Assembly (NCBI GenBank): GCA_020091685.1
Contig: CM034601.1
Location: forward strand, 2,294,920-2,358,919
DNA length: 64,000 bases
DNA from: Lutjanus erythropterus
Taxonomy: Eukaryota; Chordata; Actinopteri; Lutjaniformes; Lutjanidae
Direction: 5' to 3'
The position numbers and the translations under genes are program-made. Numbering within the stretch: position 1 is the first letter of the stretch; each line of letters opens with the position of its first letter. Under the pieces are notes generated by a model. That model was given only the letters and a program-made list of their open reading frames with translations, made no database searches and had not been told where the DNA came from. Below are positions 24,841-33,714 of this stretch, one piece after another.

Positions 24841-26340
24841 CTGACTCATAATAAAATCATCACTATCAGTGATCTCTTACAGAATACACATACTTATTTG
24901 ATCGATTGTTGGTATAAAAATGCTGAATAGTGCAGCTTTAAAGGGACAGTTCACCCTAAAACCAAAAATATGTGTTTTTCTTCTTACCTGTAGTTGCTGT
25001 TCTTGGATCTAGATAGCTTTGGTTTAAGTTGCTGAGTTTTGGAGATACTTGCCATGTCTGCCTTCTCTCAGATATAATGAAATTAGGTGGCACTCAGGAG
25101 CCCAAAGGGCCGAAAAAAGAAAACTCAACATCAACGTCTCTTTCTAGAAAATCGGGACCCTGTTTCTTAGAGCTATTTTTCTGCAGTAGAGCTACTTTCT
25201 TTCTGCTTGAAATGTATTTTTTTTGGAGCCTCACAAGCCGAGTGAGTCCCATTACACACAACACTGACTCATTTTATCTGTTTTCTTTTAAAACCTGATG
25301 ACTTCCCAACCTGTCTGTTTTATTTGCTTCCTTTTGTGAAGCACGTTGTCATGTGAATTTTGAAACGTGCTCTATAAATAAAGATTATTATTATTATTAT
25401 TGGCTTAGTAAGACATTACCAGTGTCTCTGAGACTGTGTTTATGGGAAGACAGATCAGAAGCTGTTATGGCTGGAGACACATGCTGTGCCCCCTCTTGTA
25501 TGGATCTCTGTTGTCATTGTATTTTTATTTTTGTCTGTCCTAGATCAGACCTGGGCAAAATGTGGCCCAGGGGCCAGATGGGGCCCACTGAAAGGTTTCA
25601 TGTGGCCCTGCAAGGCTGTCATGAAAATACCAAAAATTCAAAATCTATCAAAGACAGTCAGTAACATTTTGCTTACCATTAAACCGTTATCAGACCTTTA
25701 TTTTGAAAGGATTCAGTGTGATGAACTGTATCCCACTCATTGCTGCACATCCATGTTGTTTATGTTTATGTTGCTATCATTACAACCTGTACGCATCAAA
25801 TGTGTATTTATGAGGTGGACTGTCCCTTTAAGTCTACCTCCATGAGACTAAATGATCATTTTGATGAGAATCTTTTGGTCCGTGTAAAATGGGCACTTGT
25901 TTGTGTGTTTTGGAGTCGACTTCCTGCCCTCTAGTGGTCAAATACCACTTAATGCAACTTTGCGGGGGAGAACTGGGACAAAGCCCTGGTGGTTAACATG
26001 CCTGTGTGTGTGGGATGAAGTGAGAGAGAGACCTAATTTGTCTGTGTGTGTGAGAGAGAGAGAGAGGGAGAGAGGGAGAGAGAGAGAGAGAGAGAAAGAG
26101 GGAAAGAGACAGAGAGAGAGAGAGAGGGATGGCGGGAGTGGGAGAGAGAGAGAGAGAGACGGAGAGAGAGAGAGCGAGAGAGAGAGAGCAGTCTCGTGGG
26201 CTCCCCAGGGGGACTCACGTGGTAATGGGTCAGCTCCATCTTCTACAGTCTTGTTGAGGTGGTGGATGGAGAGGTCAGTCTGCAGGAGGCTGTCTGCGGT
26301 GGCTCTGGCCAGGGCCGCAGCCAGGGAGCACGGGCAGTTA
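14961..26340 (-). CDS. ppm1e: PPM1E (POPX1) protein phosphatase, PP2C family; six of its exons, 5' end missing
   Basis: Mg2+/Mn2+-dependent Ser/Thr phosphatase. The family dephosphorylates PAK kinases and CaM kinases; PPM1E is mainly neuronal and can be nuclear. Six exons join in phase: 26340-26219, 22608-22409, 21920-21732, 20798-20655, 16747-16654, 15898-14961, giving 561 residues. PP2C landmarks in order: RRKMEDKH (first metal-site region), [12 protein letters not shown] (key Asp and Gly), [45 protein letters not shown] and [15 protein letters not shown], all intact. Wording is much closer to PPM1E than to its paralogue PPM1F, for example the [10 protein letters not shown] region and the QCSAPADL and [10 protein letters not shown] tail motifs. 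The N-terminal acidic/proline-rich exon was not found between 26341 and 64000. Introns here are 755, 3907, 933, 488 and 3610 bp. Confidence 0.95.
16018..16205 (+). repeat. degenerate T-rich tandem repeat in a ppm1e intron
   Basis: About eight loosely related units of roughly 20-25 bp built on 'ttttttgtcttgttacgtc'. On the ppm1e sense strand this is an A-rich GACAAAA array. It fills a quarter of the 755-bp last intron, 115 bp upstream (sense) of the last-exon acceptor. Confidence 0.6.
16330..16495. repeat. 'AGTAC' dispersed repeat fragment
   Basis: Phrases such as 'gagtagaaagtacagatatt', 'actcaagtataaagtac' and 'gtatttgtacttagttac' match the family of the longer copies at 37651-38397 and 45898-46160. 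Confidence 0.45.
16654..16747 (-). CDS. ppm1e: ppm1e exon E
   Basis: 94 nt. The acceptor is gtgtctgcag before GATGAG and the donor is GCAATAG before gtactg. It encodes [20 protein letters not shown] and [11 protein letters not shown] plus the first base of Gly. Phase 0 in, phase 1 out, completed by GT at the start of the last exon to give the SRAIGD motif. Confidence 0.97.
17180..20200. repeat. TAGC-rich duplicated blocks in the largest resolved ppm1e intron
   Basis: At least four blocks (about 17180-17465, 17690-17900, 19345-19735, 19845-20200) repeat the same order. It runs 'ctttcctgtttcctgta', 'gttgctgggg..cc', 'gttagctaatgtt', 'gatgtagattagctagcta', 'gtgttttgctaa' and 'aatgtttggttttgat'. 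Spacing is irregular, so this is local segmental duplication rather than a simple satellite. No coding content. Confidence 0.7.
18620..19017 (+). mobile_element. LTR-like or SINE-like element with AATAAA
   Basis: A pyrimidine-rich stretch reads 'gattagtttcacctgtctct', then 'ttttgattcttgcctgca', then 'gtgaataaattcattgaa' and 'ctgcatttgagtcccgcct'. This order (CACCTG blocks, poly(A) signal, 'TGCATTTGGGTCC') is common in teleost retroelement ends. 51491-51835 looks like a more distant relative. No coding potential. Class uncertain. Confidence 0.4.
20655..20798 (-). CDS. ppm1e: ppm1e exon D
   Basis: 144 nt, 48 codons, phase 0 at both ends. The acceptor is tgtttggcag before CACCTGCG and the donor is AGAGAG before gtaaaa. 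It encodes [15 protein letters not shown]..., the [15 protein letters not shown] strand pair and [11 protein letters not shown]. These are core beta-sheet and substrate-proximal elements. Confidence 0.97.
21120..21655 (+). repeat. compound trinucleotide-rich tract filling a ppm1e intron
   Basis: AGT/GTA runs alternate with AGGAGGAACAGGAGGAGAAC-type units over about 535 bp. On the ppm1e sense strand it is pyrimidine-rich (CTCCTGTTCTCC, TACTAC). It occupies more than half of the 933-bp intron between exons C and D. It produces open frames of up to 185 residues on the minus strand (Thr-, Leu- or Ser-rich) that are low-complexity artefacts. Confidence 0.9.
21732..21920 (-). CDS. ppm1e: ppm1e exon C (DGHGG exon)
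   Basis: 189 nt, 63 codons, phase 0 at both ends. The acceptor is gtctcttag before GATCAAG and the donor is CGAGAG before gtaaac. It encodes [20 protein letters not shown] through [13 protein letters not shown]. The DGHGG aspartate and glycine coordinate the metal pair in PP2C enzymes. Confidence 0.97.
21985..22160 (-). repeat. 'CGATTAATCG' dispersed repeat, intronic copy
   Basis: Carries 'tttcagctttttaaatgtga', 'gaatttctttgagctgtgga' and 'attattgtccgattgatc'. This is the reverse orientation of the family seen at 46.2, 49.0, 51.3 and 63.5 kb. It makes up about a third of the intron between exons B and C. Confidence 0.55.
22409..22608 (-). CDS. ppm1e: ppm1e exon B
   Basis: 200 nt. The acceptor is gtgtgtgtcag before AGCTGGAG; the AG two bases further in would break the phase. 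The donor is GTTCAG before gtagat. It encodes (Q)[11 protein letters not shown]... to DFNTLFNVQ. It opens the PP2C fold: the [20 protein letters not shown] block carries the basic patch and the Glu of the metal site. Phase 1 in, phase 0 out. Confidence 0.95.
22773..23000 (+). mobile_element. palindromic MITE-like element, left half (copy 2)
   Basis: Begins aagggatagtccacccaaa, then 'caccctcaagctgattgagg' and 'ctgctggagtttcacaggaa', which are shared with the 32.1 and 45.0 kb copies. The mirrored right terminus is missing. Lies inside the ppm1e intron between exons A and B. Confidence 0.65.
23001..24795. other. ppm1e intron, nothing coding
   Basis: Contains a short (GA)n at about 23622-23643 and a small (CA)n near 23950. 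No exon-like segment in phase with ppm1e. Confidence 0.5.
24796..24839 (+). repeat. (GT)n microsatellite
   Basis: About 21 GT units in the ppm1e intron. Confidence 0.97.
24936..25265 (+). mobile_element. MITE-like element starting AAAGGGACAGTTCACCC
   Basis: The left end aaagggacagttcaccctaa resembles, but is not the same as, the palindromic family of copy 1 (next bases 'aaccaaaaatatgtg' differ). A related right-end phrase 'ggactgtccctttaag' occurs at 25819-25834, so the element may run to there with the LINE tail and a hAT-like piece inside it. Confidence 0.4.
25290..25400 (+). mobile_element. LINE-like 3' tail
   Basis: 'gtgaagcacgttgtcatgtg', then 'cgtgctctataaataaagat' and a (TTA)n tail. 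Same tail type as 5095-5165. 5'-truncated, non-coding. Confidence 0.5.
25545..25830 (+). mobile_element. hAT-like non-autonomous repeat (GACCTGGGCAAAATGTGGCCC type)
   Basis: The opening words 'gacctgggcaaaatgtggcc' and 'ggggccagatggggccc' are the typical left end of a widespread vertebrate hAT-derived repeat. The remainder has no coding capacity and the right terminus is unclear. Confidence 0.4.
26055..26190 (+). repeat. long (GA)n microsatellite next to a ppm1e splice donor
   Basis: Imperfect GA array, about 135 bp. On the ppm1e sense strand it is a CT tract starting about 28 nt inside the intron after exon A. It gives a spurious Arg/Glu-rich frame on the plus strand. Confidence 0.95.
26219..26340 (-). 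CDS. ppm1e: ppm1e exon A (probably exon 2)
   Basis: 122 nt. The acceptor is ccccccccacag before TAACTGCC and the donor is CCAC before gtgagt. It starts with the last base of a split codon (TAT/TAC Tyr is expected from the family's KY-NCP junction) and ends with the first base of a Gln codon. It encodes [20 protein letters not shown] and onward to ADPLP, the helical segment just before the catalytic domain. Identity rests on the match to the family's '[14 protein letters not shown]' segment and on phase fit to the next exon. A long CT repeat on the sense strand starts about 28 nt after the donor. Confidence 0.85.
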
Positions 26341-26900
26341 CTGTGGGGGGGGGCACAACATGGTTATATGAATGAGTCGAGGATAAAAAAAAAACATCAC
26401 ATCACAATAATCCTCTGTAGAGATAAACAATGTCCTCTGTCTTTTCAGCCTGACAGCATGTATGTAGGTCCACATATCATCAGGCTGCATGGAGGAAACA
26501 GCACACTGATGGTTTTTCTATTCTTAGTTGTAACAGATGAAGTTTTTCCTTTCCAGTACAGAGCAGACTGAGACACTGACATGACAGATATTATCAGTCG
26601 ATTCCAGCTCACCAATGATAGATAGATATTGGCATATACATCTGATAAACTGATTAAACTATTAAACTGTTTTGAATATTGATTAATCATTAAAGTAATA
26701 TTCATGCAAAATGGCAGAAGATTGTTTTCAGGAGAGTTCCCACTGTTTTCCTTTTATTGTCATATTAAAGTGAACATAAATACTAATCGATTAATTGCCT
26801 AATCGTTGCAGCTGTGGTGCCAAATATCAACAGCAGTTATCTGAAGGCTCTGGTGAGGACCAGGAACATCTGGACACAATTTCACAAATCTGTTTCAGTC

Positions 26901-27289
26901 TGGATCAAAGTGGTGGCTTCACTGGAATATCTGCAGATTTATTACACAATACCTGAAGCATAAGACTGGCCACTGAAAAATAAAACCCCAAATTAAAAAT
27001 CCATTAAATTATCTGAAAAATTAATTGTCAGAAAGCTAAAAGCAGGCATGAAAAGTTGACATTTTGATTATTTAACTGCAAGTAACATTCAGGATTGATT
27101 GTGTATAATATGCACCCTGATCCCTGGGTAACAAATACGGTACATTTTCACTGAATGATGGAACAATCAAAATAAGCCCTTTAATCACTGAATAAATATC
27201 ACATTTTCACTGATTTAACTGCATTAATCTTGGCACTGACAGATATGCTGTCAGCTGGAGCGAGCCGGTGCCAGTAATTTGTTTTGAAA
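26901..27289 (+). repeat. 389-bp direct duplication, copy 1
   Basis: Starts tggatcaaagtggtggcttc and ends ttgttttgaaa. By eye it is identical to 27397-27785 except for one G/C difference in 'gattgtgtataat'. Confidence 0.97.
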
Positions 27290-27363
27290 AATTGTTAAAA
27301 TGATATAACAGCTCAGTCTGAGAGCAGCGGCACATCACCACATCTGGCCAGAGCTCTGTGTGG

Positions 27364-27396
27364 GAGGAGGAGGAGGAGGAGGAGGAGGAGGAGGTN
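27364..27396 (+). repeat. (GGA)n microsatellite ending at an ambiguous base
   Basis: About ten GGA units run up to T and a single N at 27396, the only ambiguous base in the window. The second copy of the duplication starts on the very next base. Confidence 0.95.
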
Positions 27397-27785
27397 TGGA
27401 TCAAAGTGGTGGCTTCACTGGAATATCTGCAGATTTATTACACAATACCTGAAGCATAAGACTGGCCACTGAAAAATAAAACCCCAAATTAAAAATCCAT
27501 TAAATTATCTGAAAAATTAATTGTCAGAAAGCTAAAAGCAGGCATGAAAAGTTGACATTTTGATTATTTAACTGCAAGTAACATTCAGGATTGATTCTGT
27601 ATAATATGCACCCTGATCCCTGGGTAACAAATACGGTACATTTTCACTGAATGATGGAACAATCAAAATAAGCCCTTTAATCACTGAATAAATATCACAT
27701 TTTCACTGATTTAACTGCATTAATCTTGGCACTGACAGATATGCTGTCAGCTGGAGCGAGCCGGTGCCAGTAATTTGTTTTGAAA
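27397..27785 (+). repeat. 389-bp direct duplication, copy 2
   Basis: Offset of exactly 496 bp from copy 1. Starts directly after the N. Confidence 0.97.
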
Positions 27786-30475
27786 CATCCAGTGCAATTT
27801 AAGTGAAGAGTGATCAGTTTTATAATGTAAAAATGAACACAAAAAGCTCACAAAATGTCTCCATGCTGCACAAATGATTCAATACTGGAAAACACTGAGA
27901 CAACAGACAGAGGTTTTCCTCAGAAACAGTGACCTGTTATGCATAGAGTTTCCTTAGCAAACTTTCAAAAAAGAAGGAAAACGTCTGAGCACTTGGACAT
28001 AGAGGAGAAACTGTTTCTTGGCTGCAGCTGTGCCGTTTGGGATAGAGCTTGTGTCCGTGCTTCAGCCGTGTGTATGCATTTCCAGTCTCAGAGGCTACAG
28101 TTGACAATGAGGCTGAAAACACAGTGTAAATGGTGTCTTTTTGGGTTACGTTTTACTGTCACCTCTTACAGACACTTAAATCACACCACAGGAGCGGTAC
28201 GGAGACAGTTTGTGGGTTATTTGTGCGCACTTGAGGTCTTCACCCATCCTGGCATCAGCACGGGGGTGAGTGGGTGTCGAGAGCCGTTTGGTTTTCGGGG
28301 CGGACCGTGGCTTCGGGGCGACGTCCGACATTCGCGGCTGCATGTAGCCTCTCCGCCCCGGGGCGGGTCCGGCCGGCGGGCGGCGGTGGCCGGCCCCCCC
28401 GAGTGGCGCGGGGGTGCTCGGGCCCGTTCATCGCTGCTTGCAGCTTTAATTATTATTTTTCCCGGACGACAAATAAATCGCATTTTTGGGGGCCTTATCA
28501 TATTCAGAGGACCGCCAAATTTGGCGGGCGCGTCAGTCCCGGCGAAAAATTACGTATTTTGAGGGTCTCGAAAATGGGCAGGGCGAATTGGCTCAATAGC
28601 GCCATCTATAGACGAGCCCCGACGGCATGTTTGTCCGACATGCACGAAACTTGGTACACAGATAGAACACACCGGGACGCACAAAAAATCCTCTTGGAGC
28701 CATGGGCTAAACCCTACAGGAAGTTAGCCATTTTGGATTGTGCGGCCGATTTTGGCGTTTTGCACGTGTCGTATTTGAACGAACTCGTCCCACACGATTC
28801 GTCGTATCGACTTCAAAATCGCTGTGTACCATCTAGACAACATTGTGATCAAAAGTTATTGAAGGTTTACGTTTTTGATAAAGGGCCTGCGCGTTAGGTG
28901 GCGGCGAATTTTGGCGTTTCGCTATGAAACAGGAAATGGCTATAATTTTGGGGTACATGGTCAGATCTGCACCAAACTTCATGTGTATGATCAGTGTATG
29001 GGCCTGAACGGAAATATATGACAATATTCCATAATTCTCATAGCGCCCCCTGGTGGTGACAGGAAATGTCTTTTTTTAGGTTTTGACATGCTGCTCCAAC
29101 CACGTTGATTATTTCTAGCTCAAATTTGGTCAAGAACACCTTCACAAGTGGGTGATGCTACATTTTGAAGGGCGTGACGGTCCAGCGAAGGGTGTCGACG
29201 CTAGAGAGCGGCGAAGGACCGCGGCCCGAAAAAATGACATATTTAGCAATAACTTTTGTGTACAAGTTCGTATCGGCATGAAATTTGGTGTGTGTATGAC
29301 AGGTCCTGGCCTGAACTTATGATATTAATTTCGTCGATGGGCGTGGCCAAACGGCTTGACCACGCCCTTTAAACAGCAGCCCCCCCGCCACGTTTGACCG
29401 ACGTGCACGAAACGTGGTACACATGTGTATCACAGGGAGATGAACAAAAAAGTCTCTTGGACCCATAGGCTAAAGTCAACAGGAAGTCGGCCATTTTGAA
29501 TTTCGTGCTCAATTTTGGCGTTTTCCACATGACCTATTTTAACTAATTCCTCCTACAAAAATGTTTCAATTGACTTCAATACTTAAGTGGACCATCTAGA
29601 CAAGTGTGTGATTAAAACTTATTAAAAGATTTGGTCAGCGTTAAAGGCTGTGGCTGTAGCGTGGCGGCGAATTTTGTCGTTTCGCCATGAAACAGGACAT
29701 TGCTATAACTTTAATGTAAATTGTCCAATCTGCATCAAACTTCACATGTGTGATAATAGGCATGCCCTGAACACGTCTACGTAAGACTGGGAGCAGGAAA
29801 CAGTATTTAATTCCTTTAAAAAGCAGTTCACACAAAAATGCAATTGCACTCAATATCTATTCATTCCTATAGTGATGTGAGGATGGATTAAGATCTCCAG
29901 TTCACAAGACACTCTGAGTTTCAACAGGAAACAGAACTGTAGTGAAATCCAGCACAATTGACGTGAAGAGTGATCAGTTGTAAAATGAAAAAAATGAACA
30001 CAAATAAACCCACAAAATGTGTGGGTTGTGCATGCATTTCCAGTCTCAGAGGCTACAGTTGACAATGAGGCTGAAAACATGGTGTAAATGGTGTCTTTTT
30101 AGGTTACATTTTACTGTCACCTATTACAGACACTTAATCACACCACACAACGGTACAGAGACATTTTGTGGGTTATTTGAGTTCTTTTTTTTTTACATGT
30201 ACCGGATTTGGCTGCGCAGCTGGCTTTTGCCAAAGCTCAGGTAGCGTATTGTGCACTTGAGGCCTTCGCCCGTCCTCGCGTCGGCACGGAGGCGAGCAAG
30301 TGTCGAGCGCCATTTGGTTTTCGTGGGGGACGGTGGCTTCGGGGCGACGTCCGACGGTCGCTGCGACGCGGAGCCTCTCCGCCCGGGACGGGTCCGGCCG
30401 GCGGTCGGCGGTGGCCGGCCCCCCCGAGTGGCGCGGGGGTGCGAGGGCCCGGTCACAGCTGCTTGCAGCTTTAAT
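27786..30475 (+). mobile_element. GC-rich composite repeat (GCTGCAAGCAGC family) with duplicated ends
   Basis: Two related blocks, about 27786-28452 and 29945-30475, share 'gaagagtgatcagtt', 'ttccagtctcagaggctaca', a very GC-rich segment ('ggccggcccccccgagtggc') and the terminus 'gctgcttgcagctttaatt'. Between them lie two related sub-blocks, about 28630-29050 and 29390-29760. They share 'catgcacgaaacttggtaca'-type, 'gccattttg' and 'ggcggcgaatttt' phrases. Frames of about 200 residues in the GC-rich part have no domain. Mobile-repeat status is inferred from the related copy at 4286-4690 and general teleost knowledge. Confidence 0.65.
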
Positions 30476-30789
30476 TTGGCTTGAATTTACTTTGTTGTTG
30501 CAGCCCACTCTGTAAAGTTTGTCAAATAAAACTGTCACTAAACATCCCGCTGAATCAGAACATTCCTCTTGTTAGAAAGAGGTTTAAATTCTACATGGAA
30601 ACATATGTACCCCCTTAAAAATACATGAGCAACACTTTAGAAAGTGTAGGAAAATTAAGTTTTAATCTGCACCCTTCAAAATAAAAGTATCAGCTGAATC
30701 TACTTACGATTTTTATGATTTAAATTAACATGCACCAAACTAGTTAACAGTTCAAAAGCAGAGTTAAAACATAATTTTCCTGCCCATAT

Positions 30790-30940
30790 GATTTCCTCTT
30801 TTGTGTTGCCTTTTATTGCATTTGATGTGTTAATATATAATATCAGCACGTGTACGTACTGCATATGATCTTTGCTTTTCTATAAAGCGTGCTGTATTTC
30901 CCTGGGAATGAAACGTGCCACATAAATAGTCTTACTTTGC
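30790..30940 (+). mobile_element. LINE-like 3' tail, degraded
   Basis: 'ttttctataaagcgtgctgt' followed by 'gaaacgtgccacataaatag' matches the architecture of the tail at 25290-25400. Confidence 0.3.
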
Positions 30941-31639
30941 ATTTACTCTCGTCAACAACCTGTAGTTCACTTTTCATATCTGTAGTCATAATTTGCCTCT
31001 CCTTTCTTTTTTTCTCTGCTCTCTCTCAATATGCTTGTGGTGTTAGAAAAAGTTAGAAAGAGAAAAGTTGAACACCAACACAACAGGGAATATTCCTCTC
31101 TCCATGGCAACCACCGAAACTACAAATAACTTCACTGATGATCATGTTACAGAAATAGGTAAAAGTATTGCAAAGACAATTACTCATTTACATCCTGACG
31201 TTGTCACTGAATATATCCAGACAATTTGTGACGCATTTTCTTCACATCATTGTAGAAAATTAGGATTTTTAAAATGCTGATGAGCTTCTAATCCAGGCTG
31301 TTACGGACAAACTCTGTCCTCTCCAGGGGATTTGTAACAATACTTAAGTCTAAAGTAATGTCCAGGTAACAGAAGGACCCGTCTATATACTCAGAGACTT
31401 TGATCTAAAGTTTTAAAGGAATAGTTTGGATTTTTAGAAGTGTGGCTGTATGAGGTACTTATCCATTGTTAGTTTATTACCTACAGTGAATGGCGGTCAC
31501 GGAGTTTGGAGAAGCGACAGGATTACCAGTGTAGGAAGTTAAGGACTGTACTGCTGTGGACAGGCAGCAAAACATGTTTTAGCCTCCTAATTAAAGGTCC
31601 ACAGTGAAAATCAGTATCATTGTAAGTGTACCATATATT
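30941..31639. other. no gene recognised
   Basis: A 70-residue frame at 31068-31280 (+) is unremarkable and has no recognisable domain. Confidence 0.4.
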
Positions 31640-31960
31640 TATAATATTTTCACCACTTTAGCTTGCTGTCAGGCAGTCTTTTCCAACAGAAGACCGCATT
31701 TATATGAGACATATATAGCTCACTCCAAACCAACCAAACTCCATTGGCAAAAACAGTAATTTTACCTCACAGAACACAGGAGTTGCTGATTTACTGCTGC
31801 CTCAGTCTGGTAATTTGTTTGTGTTATTGAGTAACTTAAGTATTTTAAAAGTTAATTAGAGATTCATCAAAGAACAGATCAAGGCAACAGTAGACCTGCA
31901 GCTTCTGTGTTCTGCAAGGTAAAATTACTGATTTTGCCAGTGGAGTTTGTTATACCAACA
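31640..31960. mobile_element. hairpin element (CCAAACCAACC family), copy 2
   Basis: The left half has 'caaaccaaccaaactccatt', 'gtaattttacctcacagaac', 'aggagttgctgatttactgc'. The right half has the mirrored 'aaaattactgattttgccag' and 'tggagtttgttatacc'. The halves are inverse complements, so a single strand would fold into a long hairpin. Confidence 0.65.
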
Positions 31961-32053
31961 TTTTGTCCCTTACCTAAAGATTTTGCATACATATGTAGGG
32001 ATGTAATGATACCGAAAGATCAAGGTATGATAAAAACAAAAATATAAATGTAG

Positions 32054-32379
32054 TTATTATCTACTCACCCTTATGGTGATTGAAGTCCACAAAACGCTGC
32101 TGGAGTTTCACAGGAAAATGGTGTTTCAGGTGTTATTAACACCATGTTTTTAGCCTGAATCTTCACTGCAGATCCTTAGCTTGGAACCACGAAAACTGAA
32201 CTGAAACTGAACTGAAAACTGGTCACCGTTCACTTCCATTGTTTGGGAGATTCTGCAACTCTGTTTTCCTGTGAAACTCCAGCAGCGTTTTGCGGACGAA
32301 CAAAATAAACCCGACCTTCAATCGTGAGGGTGAGTAGATAATGACTGAATTTTCATTTTTGGGTGAACTATCCCTTTAA
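32054..32379 (+). mobile_element. palindromic MITE-like element, copy 3
   Basis: 'ctactcacccttatggtgat' on the left mirrors 'tgagggtgagtagataatga' on the right. Inner arms 'gctgctggagtttcacagga' and 'cctgtgaaactccagcagcg' are also inverse complements. It ends tttgggtgaactatcccttt. The outermost left terminus is replaced by unrelated sequence. Confidence 0.75.
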
Positions 32380-33700
32380 CAGATCATGGGCTGGATGATT
32401 TCCAGCATCTCAGTATTATTCAACATCCTGTAGTTGTCACCAGACCTCTTTCATTCATAATTTGTTTTTGTTTTTTTCAGAATCGTATAATATTGATTAT
32501 GACAATTAGGTTAATCAATGACGACATTTAATCACAGGTTTAATATCATCCACACCTGGTCTTTATTAGCCCTCCTGTCGCCTTGATTCGGCCAACATTC
32601 TGATCTTATCTCAATATGCAAAGCTGGCAGACGTGTCAGAAAACACAGAAGGTTAAGGGTAGTGATGCAGGAACATCTCACTGACGTGCAAGGTGACGGT
32701 CAGCTGACAGACTGACACGGTCTCGGTTGGCGGCGCTTGCGTGCCGCTTCAATTCACAACAACTGGCATCCTGTCACTCCTGCAGTCGTGTCGTCTGCAT
32801 GTGTGAGCAGGAGGATAAAAAGATGTGTGGTACCACTGAGAGCCTCCACAAAGGTGAGGATCTGGCACCACTTCACCTTCAACACCAACAGAGATCGATC
32901 TCACCACAGGGTCTCCAGCCAATGGCTCTCATCAGGTGTGTCAGTAAAGTCTTATGAAAAGGTATATTCAAATACAAGTGCTGCAGAAAGATGCTCTCCA
33001 GTCTGATGTTCAGATCTGACCATAGGTGGTTGAGCTGCTCACTTTTCTCTGACTCATTCAGCGCCGTGTGGCTGTTGGAGTTTGCTGCACGGCGGCTGTC
33101 GGGTGACTTTAAAGGTGAAAAATCTCTAGTTAGAAAAAGAGGGATGGATGCAGACGGCTTGTAGCAACAGACTGAGGTTATTCTTGTTAAAGCTGCAGTG
33201 ACTGACGGCATCAGGAAGAAGGTTATCTGGACCGGAGGTGAATGTGTATATATCCAGTCTGGTAATTCCTCTCCTCCTTTTAGAAACTTCGTTCTCGTCA
33301 GGTCTTTGATTTTGTTCTCAAACTGGGTCAAGGGCTGGAAACATCGGGAACACGGTAGTTAAAGCGTGCCCCTGTAAAGCAGTAACCACGGTAACCTCCT
33401 GGGTAAACTTCTCCTTGAAAGTGTGGCAGCTGTATGAGTGAAATATGTTGTGCCGGTTCTCAAAGAGCGGAACAACTCCGTCAAGACAAATTATGTAACA
33501 TATCTGAATCTCTGACAGACATCTTTCACACCTACCTCGTTTGGAGGAGACGGTCTCACAAAGATAGACTTTGATTTTGGCTTACAGATAGTCAGACTTC
33601 AGGTGGATGTCTAGATTCATTCACTGCACAAAACAGTTTAGTTCTTGACTATCTTTAGTGGGACTGCAGCACAATGAATTCTGGGTAAATCTAATATCTA
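32380..33700. other. no gene recognised
   Basis: A 150-residue minus-strand frame (32879-33331) is the longest here. It shows no domain, no codon pattern and no splice context that I can identify, and is most likely chance. Confidence 0.4.
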
Positions 33701-33714
33701 AATATCTTTAGAGC

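Noticed and set aside
14961-26340. Assignment of the phosphatase to PPM1F instead of PPM1E
   Set aside because: Exon wording and the long tail with QCSAPADL and [10 protein letters not shown] fit PPM1E. PPM1F differs through the catalytic domain and has a short, unrelated tail.
25897-26571. 224-residue plus-strand open frame with a long Arg/Glu stretch
   Set aside because: Its core is the GA microsatellite, and the rest is antisense to ppm1e exon A.
27939-28897. Two overlapping 207-residue plus-strand frames
   Set aside because: They fall in the GC-rich composite repeat, where stop codons are rare by composition. No domain, and the related block at 29945-30475 does not preserve the frame.
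32879-33331. 150-residue minus-strand open frame
   Set aside because: No recognisable domain, no splice or promoter context, and an atypical start. Length alone is not enough in 64 kb.
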